A DNA stretch of 58,850 nucleotides, taken from the NCBI GenBank assembly GCA_016283275.1, contig JAEEMP010000016.1:1-58850 (forward strand), written 5' to 3'. Below, in pieces: positions 27,160-36,762 of this stretch; within the stretch, counting starts at the first letter, position 1, and each line of letters begins with the position of its first letter. This stretch comes from Lachnospiraceae bacterium (GTDB lineage: Bacteria > Bacillota > Clostridia > Lachnospirales > Lachnospiraceae). The notes beneath the pieces were generated by a model, which searched no databases, had not been told where the DNA came from, and worked only from the letters and a program-made list of their open reading frames with translations. Both the position numbers and the translations under genes were made by a program.

Positions 27160-28495
27160 TTTTTATTACCCCCGTTAAGTCATATTCTCTGGCGCCTGTC
27201 ACCGTAACCGTGACCACATCGCCCGTCATTAACTCTTTATCCGTCTCAAGGAAAAGGAACCCGTCCACTTCCGGAGCGTCTTTGTAAGTGCGGCATGCAT
27301 AGACCTGCTTATCGGGTGACGAGTCATCCGGCATACGTCCCTCGACCATTACCGATAATGTCTTTCCGGTCTCCGCTTTTGCCTTTTCAAAAGCTATCTG
27401 CTGTTGGATCTTCATCACACCGTCGCGTCTTTTTTTCTTAAGCCACATAGGGATCTGTTTTTTCATCCTTGCGGCTGCGGTATTTTCTTCCCTCGAATAT
27501 GTAAAGACTCCGAGCCTGTCGAAACGCATTTCTTTAACGAAACTTTTAAGGATATCGACATCCTTTTTTGTCTCTCCCGGAAAGCCCGTTATAAGCGTGG
27601 TCCTTATCGCGATATCGGGCATGGCCTTTCGAAGCTTTTCTATCACATTTCTTAAATCCGCATTGCCGGTCTTTCGACCCATGCGCTTAAGTATATCGTC
27701 CGACGCATGCTGTATGGGCATATCGATATAATGGCAGATCTTTTTGTTTGCAGCCATTTCCTCTATAAGATCATCGTCGATCTCCTCGGGATAGCAGTAC
27801 AAAAGCCTTATATACCAAAGCGACTCTATTTCCGAAAGCTTATGCAACAGTTCGGATAGTTTCTTTTCCCCGTAAAGATCTGTGCCGTAGAGAGTCGTCT
27901 CCTGCGCTACCAGAATGAGTTCTTTGACCCCGTTTTCGCAAAGAGTCCTTGCCTCATTTATGAGCACTTCCATCGGCACGGACCTGAAATGTCCGCGAAA
28001 AGAAGGGATCGCGCAATATGTACAATGCTTGTTGCACCCTTCGGCTATCTTAAGATACGCATAATGCCCGCCTGTCGTTACGATACGCTTTTTCCCGTAC
28101 ACAAGAGGTCCGTCGATCGGCTTTAAGAACTCCCGCCTGCCGCCCTTTTCGATCTCGTCAACCGCTGCAACGATATCGTCTGTCGAAAGGGTTCCCACGA
28201 TCTCATCTACTTCGGGGATCTGCTCTCTTATCTCTTTGCTGTATCTTTGCGCAAGACAGCCCGCAGCCACGATACCTTTAAGCTTACCCGCCGTTTTGAG
28301 ATCTCCCATCTCGATCAGGGTATTTATACTCTCAGCTTTCGCATCGCTTATAAAAGAACACGTATTGACCACCGCCACATCGGCCTCGCTCTCGTCATTT
28401 ACGATCTCATGGCCGTGTTCGGAAAGCATACCGAGCATCATTTCCGTATCAACAAGGTTTTTGTCGCACCCAAGTGATATGAAACTTATCTTCAT
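27146..28495 (-). CDS. rimO: Ribosomal protein S12 methylthiotransferase (radical SAM)
   Basis: Adds a methylthio group to the conserved aspartate of S12. 449 aa with the N-terminal UPF0004 domain (SLGCDKNLVDTEMMLG, VNTCSFISDAK), radical SAM triad CNKHCTYCAIP, and C-terminal TRAM domain. SLGCDKNLVDTE is typical of RimO rather than MiaB. The upstream rpoZ gene ends in a terminator-like structure 7 bases ahead of this gene, so rimO expression depends on readthrough or an unseen promoter. Confidence 0.96.
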   Translation of the reverse strand: MKISFISLGCDKNLVDTEMMLGMLSEHGHEIVNDESEADVAVVNTCSFISDAKAESINTLIEMGDLKTAGKLKGIVAAGCLAQRYSKEIREQIPEVDEIVGTLSTDDIVAAVDEIEKGGRREFLKPIDGPLVYGKKRIVTTGGHYAYLKIAEGCNKHCTYCAIPSFRGHFRSVPMEVLINEARTLCENGVKELILVAQETTLYGTDLYGEKKLSELLHKLSEIESLWYIRLLYCYPEEIDDDLIEEMAANKKICHYIDMPIQHASDDILKRMGRKTGNADLRNVIEKLRKAMPDIAIRTTLITGFPGETKKDVDILKSFVKEMRFDRLGVFTYSREENTAAARMKKQIPMWLKKKRRDGVMKIQQQIAFEKAKAETGKTLSVMVEGRMPDDSSPDKQVYACRTYKDAPEVDGFLFLETDKELMTGDVVTVTVTGAREYDLTGVIKNESA

Positions 28496-28501
28496 ACATA
28501 C

Positions 28502-28541
28502 AAAAAGGGAACTGCCGACGGCATTGACCGGTCACGTTCCC
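28502..28541 (-). terminator. Three-way-junction terminator after rpoZ
   Basis: GGGAAC (28507-28512) pairs with GTTCCC (28536-28541). Within it are two smaller hairpins, TGCC-gac-GGCA (28513-28523) and the palindrome TGACCGGTCA (28525-28534). On the minus strand the outer stem is followed by TTTTTG, just before the rimO start. Confidence 0.7.
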
Positions 28542-28552
28542 TCCCTTTCTTA

Positions 28553-28789
28553 TCAGTCTTCTTCGTCACTAATTATACGAATTTTACCCTGATTGAGCTC
28601 GTCGACTGCAATGCTTAATGCTTTCTTGCCTTCGGACTCAACATAAGGATCGTCGCCCGCTACGATCTGACGTGCTCTGCGGCTAGTAGCCATTACTATC
28701 GAATAACGGCTGTTTACCACCTTAGCCTCACCGGGCTCAACCTCACTGTTTACAACCTTCATAAGGTCACTGTAAGACGGATGTAACAT
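28553..28789 (-). CDS. rpoZ: RNA polymerase omega subunit
   Basis: 78-aa omega subunit that stabilises beta-prime during RNA polymerase assembly. It starts MLHPSYSDLMKVVN and carries the conserved SRYSIVMATSRRARQIV helix and KKALSIAVDELNQGKI segment. The ATG has AGAGGAG upstream. It follows gmk by 16 bases in the usual Firmicutes order yicC-gmk-rpoZ. The remA/DUF370 gene often found between yicC and gmk is absent. Confidence 0.95.
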   Translation of the reverse strand: MLHPSYSDLMKVVNSEVEPGEAKVVNSRYSIVMATSRRARQIVAGDDPYVESEGKKALSIAVDELNQGKIRIISDEED

Positions 28790-28805
28790 ATTAATCTCCT
28801 CTTTC

Positions 28806-29420
28806 CTATATGTTTTTAAGTTCTGTTTTTATCTCATCTATGAATGTACCCAGGCGCTTGGTCTGATACCTTTGCGCGAGAATAATATCATGCATCTCTT
28901 TTACCGCCGTGTCAAGGTCGTCATTGATGATAATGTATTCATACTTATCCATCCAGTTGACTTCCTCTTTTGCGCGATCTATACGCTTATTGATAACCTC
29001 TGCGGTCTCCGTTCCTCTTCCCTCAAGGCGATTTCTTAAAACCGCTATGCTGGGGGGAGTTACAAATACCATAAGGGTATCGGGGAATTTTTCTTTTATC
29101 TGCATCGCTCCCTGAACTTCTATATCAAGGATAACGCTTTTGCCCTTCTTAAGCTGTTCGTCGACATAGGCTTTCGGAGTACCGTAATAATTGCCGCAGT
29201 ACTGCGCATGTTCGTACAGACCGCCGTTTCTGATGGTCTCTTCGAACTTTTCCTTATCCACAAAGAAATAATCCCTGCCGTCGACTTCGCCCTCACGCGG
29301 GGCTCTTGTGGTCATCGATACAGAAAAGGCAAAATCTTCATAATCATCCAACAGTCTGTGAAGAAGTGTACCTTTGCCGGCTCCCGAAAAACCCGACATT
29401 ACGATCAAAATTCCATCCAT
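28806..29420 (-). CDS. gmk: Guanylate kinase
   Basis: ATP-dependent phosphorylation of GMP to GDP. 204 aa, full length. P-loop GFSGAGKGTLL (about 10-20), GMP-binding SMTTRAPREGEVDGRDYFF, YCGNYYGTP, DIEVQGA. It begins 13 bases after yicC, with AAAGGA as RBS, and is followed by rpoZ. No frameshift or missing residue. Confidence 0.97.
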   Translation of the reverse strand: MDGILIVMSGFSGAGKGTLLHRLLDDYEDFAFSVSMTTRAPREGEVDGRDYFFVDKEKFEETIRNGGLYEHAQYCGNYYGTPKAYVDEQLKKGKSVILDIEVQGAMQIKEKFPDTLMVFVTPPSIAVLRNRLEGRGTETAEVINKRIDRAKEEVNWMDKYEYIIINDDLDTAVKEMHDIILAQRYQTKRLGTFIDEIKTELKNI

Positions 29421-29433
29421 AGGTCATCGTCCT

Positions 29434-30312
29434 TTACTCGATATTCTGAATCTGTTCACGAACCTTCTCTATTTCTGTCTTTAACTCGATCGCATGATCC
29501 GATGTTGCAAGATCGTTGGCCTTTGAAAGCATTGTATTGGCCTCGCGGTTCATTTCCTGAGCTATAAAGTCAAGCTTGCGTCCGCAGCTGCCGCCCTCTT
29601 CAAGAGTCTTCCTGGTGGTCTCGATGTGGCTTGTAAGTCTTACGATCTCCTCGTCGATACATACCTTGTCGGCATAGAGCGTGACTTCCATTAAAAGTCT
29701 TGTCTCGTCGACTTTCGCATCTTTAAGAAGCTCTTTTACCTTCTCCTCAAGACCTCTCTTGTAGTCTTCGATAACTCCGGGGGCGCGATCTTTTACATAC
29801 TGAACATGCGTAAGCATATCATCAAGTTTGGCTATAAGATCAACCTTTAAGTTGTCGCCTTCTTTGATCCTTGATTCCACGAACTTCTCTGCCGCAGAAT
29901 CGAGTGCTTTGCTTAACCCCGCCCATATCTCTTCTTCGTCGGCTTCGATCTCCTCCATCTCGAATATCTCGGGAAATCTTGCCAGATTTGAAACTCTTAT
30001 ATCGTTATCGAGTTCAAACTCGTCAGCCATCTCTTTAAAATACTTAAGATATTCGGCTGCCACTTCCTTATTGTACTTGATACCTACATTGTTCTCGGTG
30101 AAATCCTCGTAGGTAATGAAGATATCCACCTTACCGCGCTGGATATAATTCTTAAGCTCATTTCTGATCGCGGCTTCAAAGAAATTAAGCTTCTTGGGCA
30201 TCTTAATGGTCATATCAAGATACCTGTGGTTCACGGACTTGATCTCTACGGTGAATTTCCGATTCTTGTCGGCATATTCCGCACGTCCGAAACCGGTCAT
30301 GCTCTTTATCAT
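29434..30312 (-). CDS. yicC: YicC-family endoribonuclease
   Basis: 292 aa from ATG 30312 (AAAGGA 8 bases upstream; an earlier in-frame ATG directly abuts the RBS and is less likely). It starts MIKSMTGFGRAEY, the family hallmark. The C-terminal DUF1732 signature reads GGSCGRKLDFIAQEMNREANTMLSKA. YicC proteins are hexameric RNases implicated in small-RNA and mRNA turnover. First gene of yicC-gmk-rpoZ. Together with rny and the SUV3-type helicase it is one of three RNA-decay genes in this window. Confidence 0.93.
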   Translation of the reverse strand: MIKSMTGFGRAEYADKNRKFTVEIKSVNHRYLDMTIKMPKKLNFFEAAIRNELKNYIQRGKVDIFITYEDFTENNVGIKYNKEVAAEYLKYFKEMADEFELDNDIRVSNLARFPEIFEMEEIEADEEEIWAGLSKALDSAAEKFVESRIKEGDNLKVDLIAKLDDMLTHVQYVKDRAPGVIEDYKRGLEEKVKELLKDAKVDETRLLMEVTLYADKVCIDEEIVRLTSHIETTRKTLEEGGSCGRKLDFIAQEMNREANTMLSKANDLATSDHAIELKTEIEKVREQIQNIE

Positions 30313-30423
30313 ATTGTGCATTCCTTTCAGGGATTTGGTCGGATATGCAATCTTTTTCCTTTCATTGCATATCTTTAGATATTATAGTGCATTTTCAAGA
30401 TAAGAGTCAAGAAAACTGTTGTT

Positions 30424-31224
30424 CTAACGGGATTTGAGCTCATAATAAAACAGATACTGCTGGATTATTCCTGCCACACCCTTATAGTATTCAAAGTCAA
30501 AACCGTTTTGATAATACTTTGAAAGAAGCTGTTTTACATGAGTATCGATCGGAAAAGCATCAACATGGTGAAGGGCAAAAAGACAAATGCAGTTCGCAAC
30601 CTTGGGGCCGATCCCCGTTCTTTCAAGAAGACTTTTCATCGCATTATCATAATCCATCTTCGAAAGAGCGTTAAGCCAGTCGGGATTTTCTTTTGCAAAA
30701 GAAAATAACTCCTTTAAATACGGCGCCCGATAACCAAGTCCGAGCGTCTTATCGTCAAATACCGATACATCAAGATCACAAGGTCCCGGGAAGGCATACC
30801 CTCCTTCAACCTTTATCCCCGCACGTTCACAGATCGCCTCTATGGAGTTTCTTATACGGCCTATGTTGTTGTTTTGGGATATCATAAAACTTACGATCGT
30901 CTCCCAAAGATCCTGCTTTAAGATCCTTACTCCGCAGCCTGAAGAAAAGGCTTCTTTAAGGTGCTCATCACGCGATCCCTCAATAAGTTTTTCTATTCTT
31001 TCATAATCGAAATCCAGATCGAAATAGGCCGACCAGTATGCCCTGTCGGCTTCATTAAACGTAAAAGAAACCCCGTCGTGTTCTTTTGACATTTCTATGT
31101 ATTTACCGGAAGATATGACTCCGACCCGGCCGTTACTCAGTTCATGCCAGCGAAAGCACTGACCGCTGTCCATTATCGAAACCGGATCGAAGCATTTAAG
31201 TTTGTAAGTTTCACTGATCTTCAT
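30424..31224 (-). CDS. ogg: OGG1-type 8-oxoguanine DNA glycosylase/AP lyase
   Basis: 266 aa. Residues 1-95 form the OGG N-terminal domain (SGQCFRWHE). The helix-hairpin-helix/GPD core has ETIVSFMISQNNNIGRI and ERTGIGPKVANCICLF, then DAFPIDTHV. The catalytic lysine is Lys208 and the GPD aspartate Asp227, spaced 19 residues apart as in human OGG1 (249/268). The GIGPKVA...ID spacing argues for a bifunctional glycosylase/lyase. The ATG at 31224 lies inside the preceding lipoprotein gene (14-base overlap), so they are co-transcribed. Confidence 0.9.
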   Translation of the reverse strand: MKISETYKLKCFDPVSIMDSGQCFRWHELSNGRVGVISSGKYIEMSKEHDGVSFTFNEADRAYWSAYFDLDFDYERIEKLIEGSRDEHLKEAFSSGCGVRILKQDLWETIVSFMISQNNNIGRIRNSIEAICERAGIKVEGGYAFPGPCDLDVSVFDDKTLGLGYRAPYLKELFSFAKENPDWLNALSKMDYDNAMKSLLERTGIGPKVANCICLFALHHVDAFPIDTHVKQLLSKYYQNGFDFEYYKGVAGIIQQYLFYYELKSR

Positions 31225-32338
31225 CGTCTTTTTCCAGCACAAAGTAGAAAGATGAGTTTTCAAAAGCAGCACCGCTGTCAAAAATACAAAGTTTTATCGT
31301 ACCGTCCGGCATTGAGTGGCACATATATTCCCTGAAGCAGTCACCGCTCATCGCGCAGACCGCAAAAAGGCTGCCGTCTTCGACAGTGGAAAGGGCATCC
31401 TTATATTCCGTTACAGGCATTGAATCATCGGCAAAAGTCGTATCCCCGATACCGAAATCGGCACTGATGTGGCCGTCATCCGAAATTTTTAAGCTGCAAT
31501 ACATATTTTCATCAAGCGCGCCGGCGGGATTTTTGTACAAAGCAAACCCGGTCGCCGTATATTCGCCTTCCAAAGCCTTTATCTCGTCCGTAACCTCGAT
31601 GGCGGCAGGCTTAACGCGTGTGGACGCATACTTACGGAGGATCTCCTTCACATCATAAGACTGTTCGTAACTGAATGCACCCATATAATCACATACAACA
31701 TACTTATCGACGTTCATCTTGGCATATTCGGCGGTGTACGTATCTTCATCGACCTCATCGCCGTCGATATAGAATCTTTCGGAGTCGTCCATGATCTCTG
31801 CTCTTTCAAAGTACTTATCTTCCTGAAGAGTCCTGTTCTCGATCGAATAGAAATCATAAAGATAAGAACCCATACCCATGTAAAAAGAAAGGATCTTTCC
31901 GCCGAACGGGACATATGAAAAACTTCCGTTTTCGCCGAACTCTCCTATTTCAAAAGCACCGTCTGTGTAAGCCATTATCATATGGACCGTGGCCGCATGA
32001 TAATTGTCTTCCATATATACAAGCTCGGGAATATCGTCATCGTCCACATACACAAGGTCGTAGCGAAGATAATGCATCGAATCGACATTTGACTCATAGA
32101 TTTTTTTAAGATAATCCGCATATAACTCAACGACCGTATCGATATCGGGCGCCTCGTTTATGGATGGTGTTTCTTCGGAAACCGATACCTCTTCAATGCT
32201 TTCGGATACACTCTCTGAAACAGATACGGATACTTCTTCCGATACCGGTGATACAGAAGCCGGTGCAGGTTCCTTCCGGCCGCACGCTGTTGTTAATATC
32301 AATGCCGCAACGGTTAAAAAAACAAGTGTTTTTTTCAT
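31211..32338 (-). CDS. Putative lipoprotein, function unknown
   Basis: 375 aa from the ATG at 32338 (RBS GGGAG). Lipoprotein signal MKKTLVFLTVAALILTTAC with the lipobox cysteine at residue 19. This is followed by a Ser/Glu/Val-rich linker (SEEVSVSVSESVSESIEE) typical of a wall-spanning tether, then about 290 residues of globular domain. The segment YVDDDDIPELVYMED resembles calcium-binding-like loops in other clostridial lipoproteins, but no family was recognised. Downstream of the DUF4870-like gene and its terminator, and overlapping the glycosylase gene. Confidence 0.8.
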   Translation of the reverse strand: MKKTLVFLTVAALILTTACGRKEPAPASVSPVSEEVSVSVSESVSESIEEVSVSEETPSINEAPDIDTVVELYADYLKKIYESNVDSMHYLRYDLVYVDDDDIPELVYMEDNYHAATVHMIMAYTDGAFEIGEFGENGSFSYVPFGGKILSFYMGMGSYLYDFYSIENRTLQEDKYFERAEIMDDSERFYIDGDEVDEDTYTAEYAKMNVDKYVVCDYMGAFSYEQSYDVKEILRKYASTRVKPAAIEVTDEIKALEGEYTATGFALYKNPAGALDENMYCSLKISDDGHISADFGIGDTTFADDSMPVTEYKDALSTVEDGSLFAVCAMSGDCFREYMCHSMPDGTIKLCIFDSGAAFENSSFYFVLEKDDEDQ

Positions 32339-32348
32339 GTTTTCTCCC

Positions 32349-32375
32349 AAAAAAGGCAGGCCCACAGGTCTGCCC
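32349..32375 (-). terminator. Terminator of the DUF4870-like gene
   Basis: On the minus strand GGCAGACC pairs with GGCCTGCC (one G-T pair), loop of 4, followed directly by TTTTTTGGG. It lies just ahead of the lipoprotein RBS, so it may act as an attenuator for the downstream genes. Confidence 0.8.
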
Positions 32376-32406
32376 CTCGATATTTTTATAAAATTGATGC
32401 TTTCGA

Positions 32407-32694
32407 TCACTTAAGGATCTTGATGCCTCCGATAAGCGGCAAAGGCTTCTCTTCTTCATTGCATGCCGAGATAAGGCCCATGATCCAGAGTACAAAAAGT
32501 GCAAGGCTTACTATCCATGCAAACCACTTAATGATAGGAAGAGTGCTTAAAACAGAAAGAACTATTTCACAGATCCCGAGCACAAGAGACTGATTTAAAT
32601 GGAACTTTGCGCCTTCCTTATCCCCCGCAAGATATGCGATAAGCCATCCGATGATCGTTAAATACGAAACTATACCTGTAACCTTTTTATCCAT
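32407..32694 (-). CDS. Small membrane protein, DUF4870/Tic20-like
   Basis: 95 aa, RBS AAGGAGG. Three hydrophobic segments with a short KEGAKFHLNQSLVLGI link between the first two, the layout and motif of DUF4870 (helix, (K/A)xFHxxQ loop, helix pair). Ends in a short polar tail. Function unknown; members are small membrane proteins sometimes next to envelope-stress genes. Its own terminator follows. Confidence 0.8.
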   Translation of the reverse strand: MDKKVTGIVSYLTIIGWLIAYLAGDKEGAKFHLNQSLVLGICEIVLSVLSTLPIIKWFAWIVSLALFVLWIMGLISACNEEEKPLPLIGGIKILK

Positions 32695-32771
32695 AACATC
32701 CTCCTTTTATGCGTCGAACCCAAGCGACAGTTACACTATACAACACCCGGACACTTTTTTCAAATAAGGAA

Positions 32772-32811
32772 CAAAAAAATGCCCCGACCACCATTAGGTG
32801 GATCGGGGCAT
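32772..32811 (-). terminator. Terminator of the chemotaxis receptor gene
   Basis: ATGCCCCGA (32779-32787) with TCGGGGCAT (32803-32811), inner CCACC/GGTGG and an ATTA loop; on the minus strand it runs into TTTTTTTG. Confidence 0.95.
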
Positions 32812-32827
32812 CCCCTTCTCTAAAATA

Positions 32828-34531
32828 TTATACCTTAAATACCTTTACGCTTTCCTCAAGCTTGCCTGCGATCTCGGTAAGTTCAAGTGCGCTGTCGGCG
32901 ATCTGCTGAACCGTCTGCGTTACTATCGTTGTGGATGCGGAAGTCTCTTCTGTACTTGCCGCATTCTCTTCTGCGATAGCGGAAAGGTTGGAAACTACAT
33001 CGACCACGCTCTGACGGGATTCGTTAAGGCCGTCCATATTAGTGGAGATAGCGTTGATGTGATCTCTGCTTTCATTGATACCTTCAAGAACCTGCTTGAA
33101 GCACTCTGCGGAATCAAGTATTATCTCATTCTGCTGACCGATTATCGTATTGACTTCATCCATTGTATCAACAACGTGCTGCGACTGTGTCATAAGACCG
33201 TTGGCGATCTCTTCGATCTTGCCTGCAGATTCGTTGGACTGTTCGGCAAGTTTCTGGATCTGTGATGCAACTACGGCAAATCCGCGGCCCGCATCACCGG
33301 CACGTGCTGCCTCTATACTTGCATTGAGCGATAAGAGGTTTGTCTCTTCGGCGATCGAAGTGATAAGTGCGATAGCCTCGCTGATCTGCTTAGCGGCTTC
33401 GTTTGTGGATGTGGTCTCTTCGTATATCGTCTTTATAGCAACTTTTGTCTTGTCGTTTATGTTCTCAAGGTCGTTTAACTTATCTGCAGCAGCTTTACCG
33501 GTTGCTTCCATTTCTTTCGAAACCTTGGTAAGCTTTGAAACGTCATCGTTTGTTTCTTCCACAAGGTTACCCATCTTGATAACGGATTCGGTTGCCTTCG
33601 TGGTATCGTTTGCCTGGCTTGTGGCACCGTCAGCTATTTCATTGACCGCACGTTCAACCTGCTCGATGCTTTCGGAAGTCTGCTTTGAATCTTCACCGAG
33701 TCTCGACGCATTATCGTTGACATCATTGGAATGTCCGACGATCTCATTGATGATAGCGGTAAGTTTTTGCTTAAGGTTCTCTATCGCTCTTACGATATCG
33801 CCTGTCTCATCCTTCTTGGCAACGAGTTTATCATCTATCTCAATGGTAAGGTCTCCGTCCGCAACCTTTGTAAGTGCATTGACACCAAAGCCTATACCCT
33901 TTGAGATGCTGTTTGTGATCACAAGTATCAATATGCCGGAAAGAACTATCATGATTATCGCAACAACCACTATACCGGTCAAAAGGCTGTTTATAACACT
34001 GTTAACGGTTGCTTCGGCTTTACCTGCAAATACCATACCGACAGGGGCATCGGAGTCTGCATTGTAGATCGGAATATAGTATGCGTAAAAGGGCTTACCC
34101 ACTACATCAACGTTTTCCGCAAAGAATTCTTCGCCGTTTTTTACGACCTTTTCAACTACCGCAGGTCCTGCCTGAGTAAGAAGCGCTCTTGATCCGTCTT
34201 CTTTTGTAACACTGGTCATGTATCTGGTATCACCAAAGAATACCGTAAGTACAACTCCCGTATCCTTTTTTACCTGATCCACATAATCGGTGTCATCGGT
34301 AATATTATATTCATTATTCCAAAGGATATTGTTCTCATCAACATAGAAATTGTTGTGACCCTCACCATCAGCGATACTTTCTCTCAAAAGATGTACGGAT
34401 GTTGAAAGTTCCGCCTTAACCTCTTCTTTTAACGAATTACTTGCTACCATTCCCGAGTACGCACTTACTGCTATCGCCATGATCACGAGCGGCAATAATG
34501 CAGTCAATAGCATCTTTGCTTTCAGTTTCAT
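32828..34531 (-). CDS. Methyl-accepting chemotaxis protein
   Basis: 567 aa. One N-terminal transmembrane helix, an extracytoplasmic Cache-type domain of ~150 residues ([35 protein letters not shown]), and a second transmembrane helix near 185-210. A HAMP linker and a cytoplasmic signalling hairpin follow, with the hallmark tip [18 protein letters not shown] and GRGFAVVA. The ligand is unknown. Monocistronic with RBS AGGGAG and a strong terminator. No other che or flagellar gene lies in the window. Confidence 0.95.
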   Translation of the reverse strand: MKLKAKMLLTALLPLVIMAIAVSAYSGMVASNSLKEEVKAELSTSVHLLRESIADGEGHNNFYVDENNILWNNEYNITDDTDYVDQVKKDTGVVLTVFFGDTRYMTSVTKEDGSRALLTQAGPAVVEKVVKNGEEFFAENVDVVGKPFYAYYIPIYNADSDAPVGMVFAGKAEATVNSVINSLLTGIVVVAIIMIVLSGILILVITNSISKGIGFGVNALTKVADGDLTIEIDDKLVAKKDETGDIVRAIENLKQKLTAIINEIVGHSNDVNDNASRLGEDSKQTSESIEQVERAVNEIADGATSQANDTTKATESVIKMGNLVEETNDDVSKLTKVSKEMEATGKAAADKLNDLENINDKTKVAIKTIYEETTSTNEAAKQISEAIALITSIAEETNLLSLNASIEAARAGDAGRGFAVVASQIQKLAEQSNESAGKIEEIANGLMTQSQHVVDTMDEVNTIIGQQNEIILDSAECFKQVLEGINESRDHINAISTNMDGLNESRQSVVDVVSNLSAIAEENAASTEETSASTTIVTQTVQQIADSALELTEIAGKLEESVKVFKV

Positions 34532-34635
34532 AAAATATACTCCCTTCTCAATTTTAGGTTAAAATCACCCCTCTGATGATTTACTATAACCATCGACTAT
34601 TATCATTGAATTAAAAACAGGCACAATTTAATAAA

Positions 34636-34676
34636 AAAAAGCAATTTCAAAACTTTTTCGCCTGAAATTGCTTTTT
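34636..34676. terminator. Terminator between MCP and ABC permease genes
   Basis: AAAAAGCAATTTCA (34636-34649) pairs with TGAAATTGCTTTTT (34663-34676), loop of 13; T-rich on both strands. Serves the permease gene (minus). Confidence 0.75.
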
Positions 34677-34740
34677 CACAATTATTTTGTCAAATAATCC
34701 GGTTTGAGCCCGCTATTTAAAAACTCTTTCCGATCCTTGA

Positions 34741-36762
34741 CTATTCGCCCGAAACTATATTGTAGTACGCTCCGGCTGTACCTTTGTATATAATTGCATA
34801 AAAAATTCCGTAAATTACAAATGCGATCGTTGTAATGACCACAGCCACCCAAAGTGTCGTAAGACCGAAAAGCTGCAAAAGTTTCCATACAACGGGGAAA
34901 GCAAACGCAAGGTGCATCCCTGCCATAAGCAACGGGGCAAAGAACACGGTAAGGACCTGTGAATTGATACTCTTTTTTATGTTTTTTCCGGTCATTCCGA
35001 CTTTCTTCATGATCGAGAATCTCGCCTTATCCTCATAACCTTCACAGATCTGCTTATAATAAATGATCACGGCAGCGGCAAATATGAATACTATAGAGAG
35101 CATTATTCCCACAAAGAAAAGTCCGCCGTAAAGCGAAGTGAAATCACTTCTTTCTTCCTCTATCGTAAATGGCAGTATAATATACTCTTTTTCCATTATG
35201 TAATCGTTGTGAACAAATTTATCTTTGATCTTATGAAAAATATCGATCGATTCTTCTTTTGAAAAGCTTTCGTCGTAATTGAAGCCGTAATAATATTCCG
35301 GATATAAAACATTTGCACCGCTGTCATCCTTAATATCGCTTATGGGGCTTAAATCGGCTATATCTTTTACCACCACGTAAAATGTCGGCACGATTATCGC
35401 AACGGAATCGCCGAAAACGTCAAATTTCCTGCTTATTTCTTTTACCTTAAGATCAAGCCCTGCGATATTTAAGGAATCGCCCTTATAATTGCATCTGAAT
35501 GTTCCTAAGATTATCTCGTTGTCTTTAAGTTCGTATTGTTGATCCTGATACGCATTGTAATCGTCAAGGCCTATTATATAGACGGCCCTGAAATCATCCA
35601 TGGAATCAGAAAAATAATTGATCGGAACGATCGTATCGCCATCCAATAACCCTGTTATCATTGCAGACTTGTAAGTCTTGACCTCTGCCGGCTTATAATT
35701 TTCACTTTTTATGATATCGTCCATGATATTATCTATCTTTTCGGGAGCATCGGTAAGCAGCCCGTCAAAGGTCGGAAATCTTAAAGAAAATTCCACGTCC
35801 ATGGGATATCTGGCCCTTAATGCATAATTTTCGCCGAAATAAAGGCTTGCCGATGAAGATATCATTACAAGCACCATCGTGGCCAGAATGCAGATTGAGG
35901 CAAGTCCAGCACCGTTTCTTTTCATTCTGTATGCCATCGTGGATACCGACACAAAATGCTGTTTCTTGTAATAATAGTTTTTATTCTTTTTAAGCAGCTT
36001 GCAAAGGGCAACCGAGCCCGCTATGAAAAGGATATATGTAGCTATGATTACAAGCACCACATCCAAAAAGAACCAGTACAAAGCAGCCAAAGGGCTTTCT
36101 ATGGTAACCGCATTGTAATATGCAAAAGCAAGCGTGCCGGCTCCTATGATCGCAAGTACAAAATTGGCTTTGGGGGGCTTCTCACCCGTCTCGGTCGTTC
36201 TTAAAAGTTCAAGCGGTCTTGCCTTTCCCACCATGATAAGCGACTTTAACATGATGATCAAAAATACGGCCGAGAAGACTCCGATCGTGATAAGGACGGA
36301 TTCCGGCGATATCTTAAAAGAAAAAGTAACCGTTCCTTCCACTACCTTTATAAGGAATAGTTCGGCAAATTTAAAAAACAGGATACCCAAAAACAATCCC
36401 ACCAGAAGAGATACAAAGGATGTTATTACCGATTCCCAGAAAACAACTCTTCCTATGCTTTTTCTGTCCATGCCGAGTATAGAGTACAGCCCGAATTCCC
36501 TGTATCTTCTTTTGATAAGGAACGAATTTGTATAGATGAGAAATATCGAACCGAAAATACATATTACCCCTACACCCAGTCTTAAAATAACGGCGAGGTC
36601 CCTCCCGGCAGCCATAGTTGCCACCGTATCGGAATACGAAAGCGCACATACAATGTAAAGCATCATTATCATGCCGATACAGCTTAAAAGATAGGGTATA
36701 TACAGCTTATAGTTTTTTATCATGCCGCTTTTGGCAAGCTTTGGAAAAAATGCTTTATTCAT
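34741..36762 (-). CDS. Bce-type ABC transporter permease (FtsX family)
   Basis: 673 aa, with ten hydrophobic helices in the 1+3 / large loop / rest layout. Two FtsX-like blocks are visible (residues ~55-180 and the C-terminal ~130), and a large extracytoplasmic domain of ~200 residues lies between. This size and the long loop are typical of BceB/VraG-type transporters that remove or sense peptide antibiotics. Its ATG overlaps the stop of the ATPase gene by one base (TAATG), so the two are coupled. The antibiotic recognised cannot be read from sequence. Confidence 0.9.
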   Translation of the reverse strand: MNKAFFPKLAKSGMIKNYKLYIPYLLSCIGMIMMLYIVCALSYSDTVATMAAGRDLAVILRLGVGVICIFGSIFLIYTNSFLIKRRYREFGLYSILGMDRKSIGRVVFWESVITSFVSLLVGLFLGILFFKFAELFLIKVVEGTVTFSFKISPESVLITIGVFSAVFLIIMLKSLIMVGKARPLELLRTTETGEKPPKANFVLAIIGAGTLAFAYYNAVTIESPLAALYWFFLDVVLVIIATYILFIAGSVALCKLLKKNKNYYYKKQHFVSVSTMAYRMKRNGAGLASICILATMVLVMISSSASLYFGENYALRARYPMDVEFSLRFPTFDGLLTDAPEKIDNIMDDIIKSENYKPAEVKTYKSAMITGLLDGDTIVPINYFSDSMDDFRAVYIIGLDDYNAYQDQQYELKDNEIILGTFRCNYKGDSLNIAGLDLKVKEISRKFDVFGDSVAIIVPTFYVVVKDIADLSPISDIKDDSGANVLYPEYYYGFNYDESFSKEESIDIFHKIKDKFVHNDYIMEKEYIILPFTIEEERSDFTSLYGGLFFVGIMLSIVFIFAAAVIIYYKQICEGYEDKARFSIMKKVGMTGKNIKKSINSQVLTVFFAPLLMAGMHLAFAFPVVWKLLQLFGLTTLWVAVVITTIAFVIYGIFYAIIYKGTAGAYYNIVSGE

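Noticed and set aside
33150-34067. 305-aa plus-strand frame opposite the chemotaxis receptor gene
   Set aside because: Ser/Ala-rich antisense of a coiled-coil gene, without RBS.
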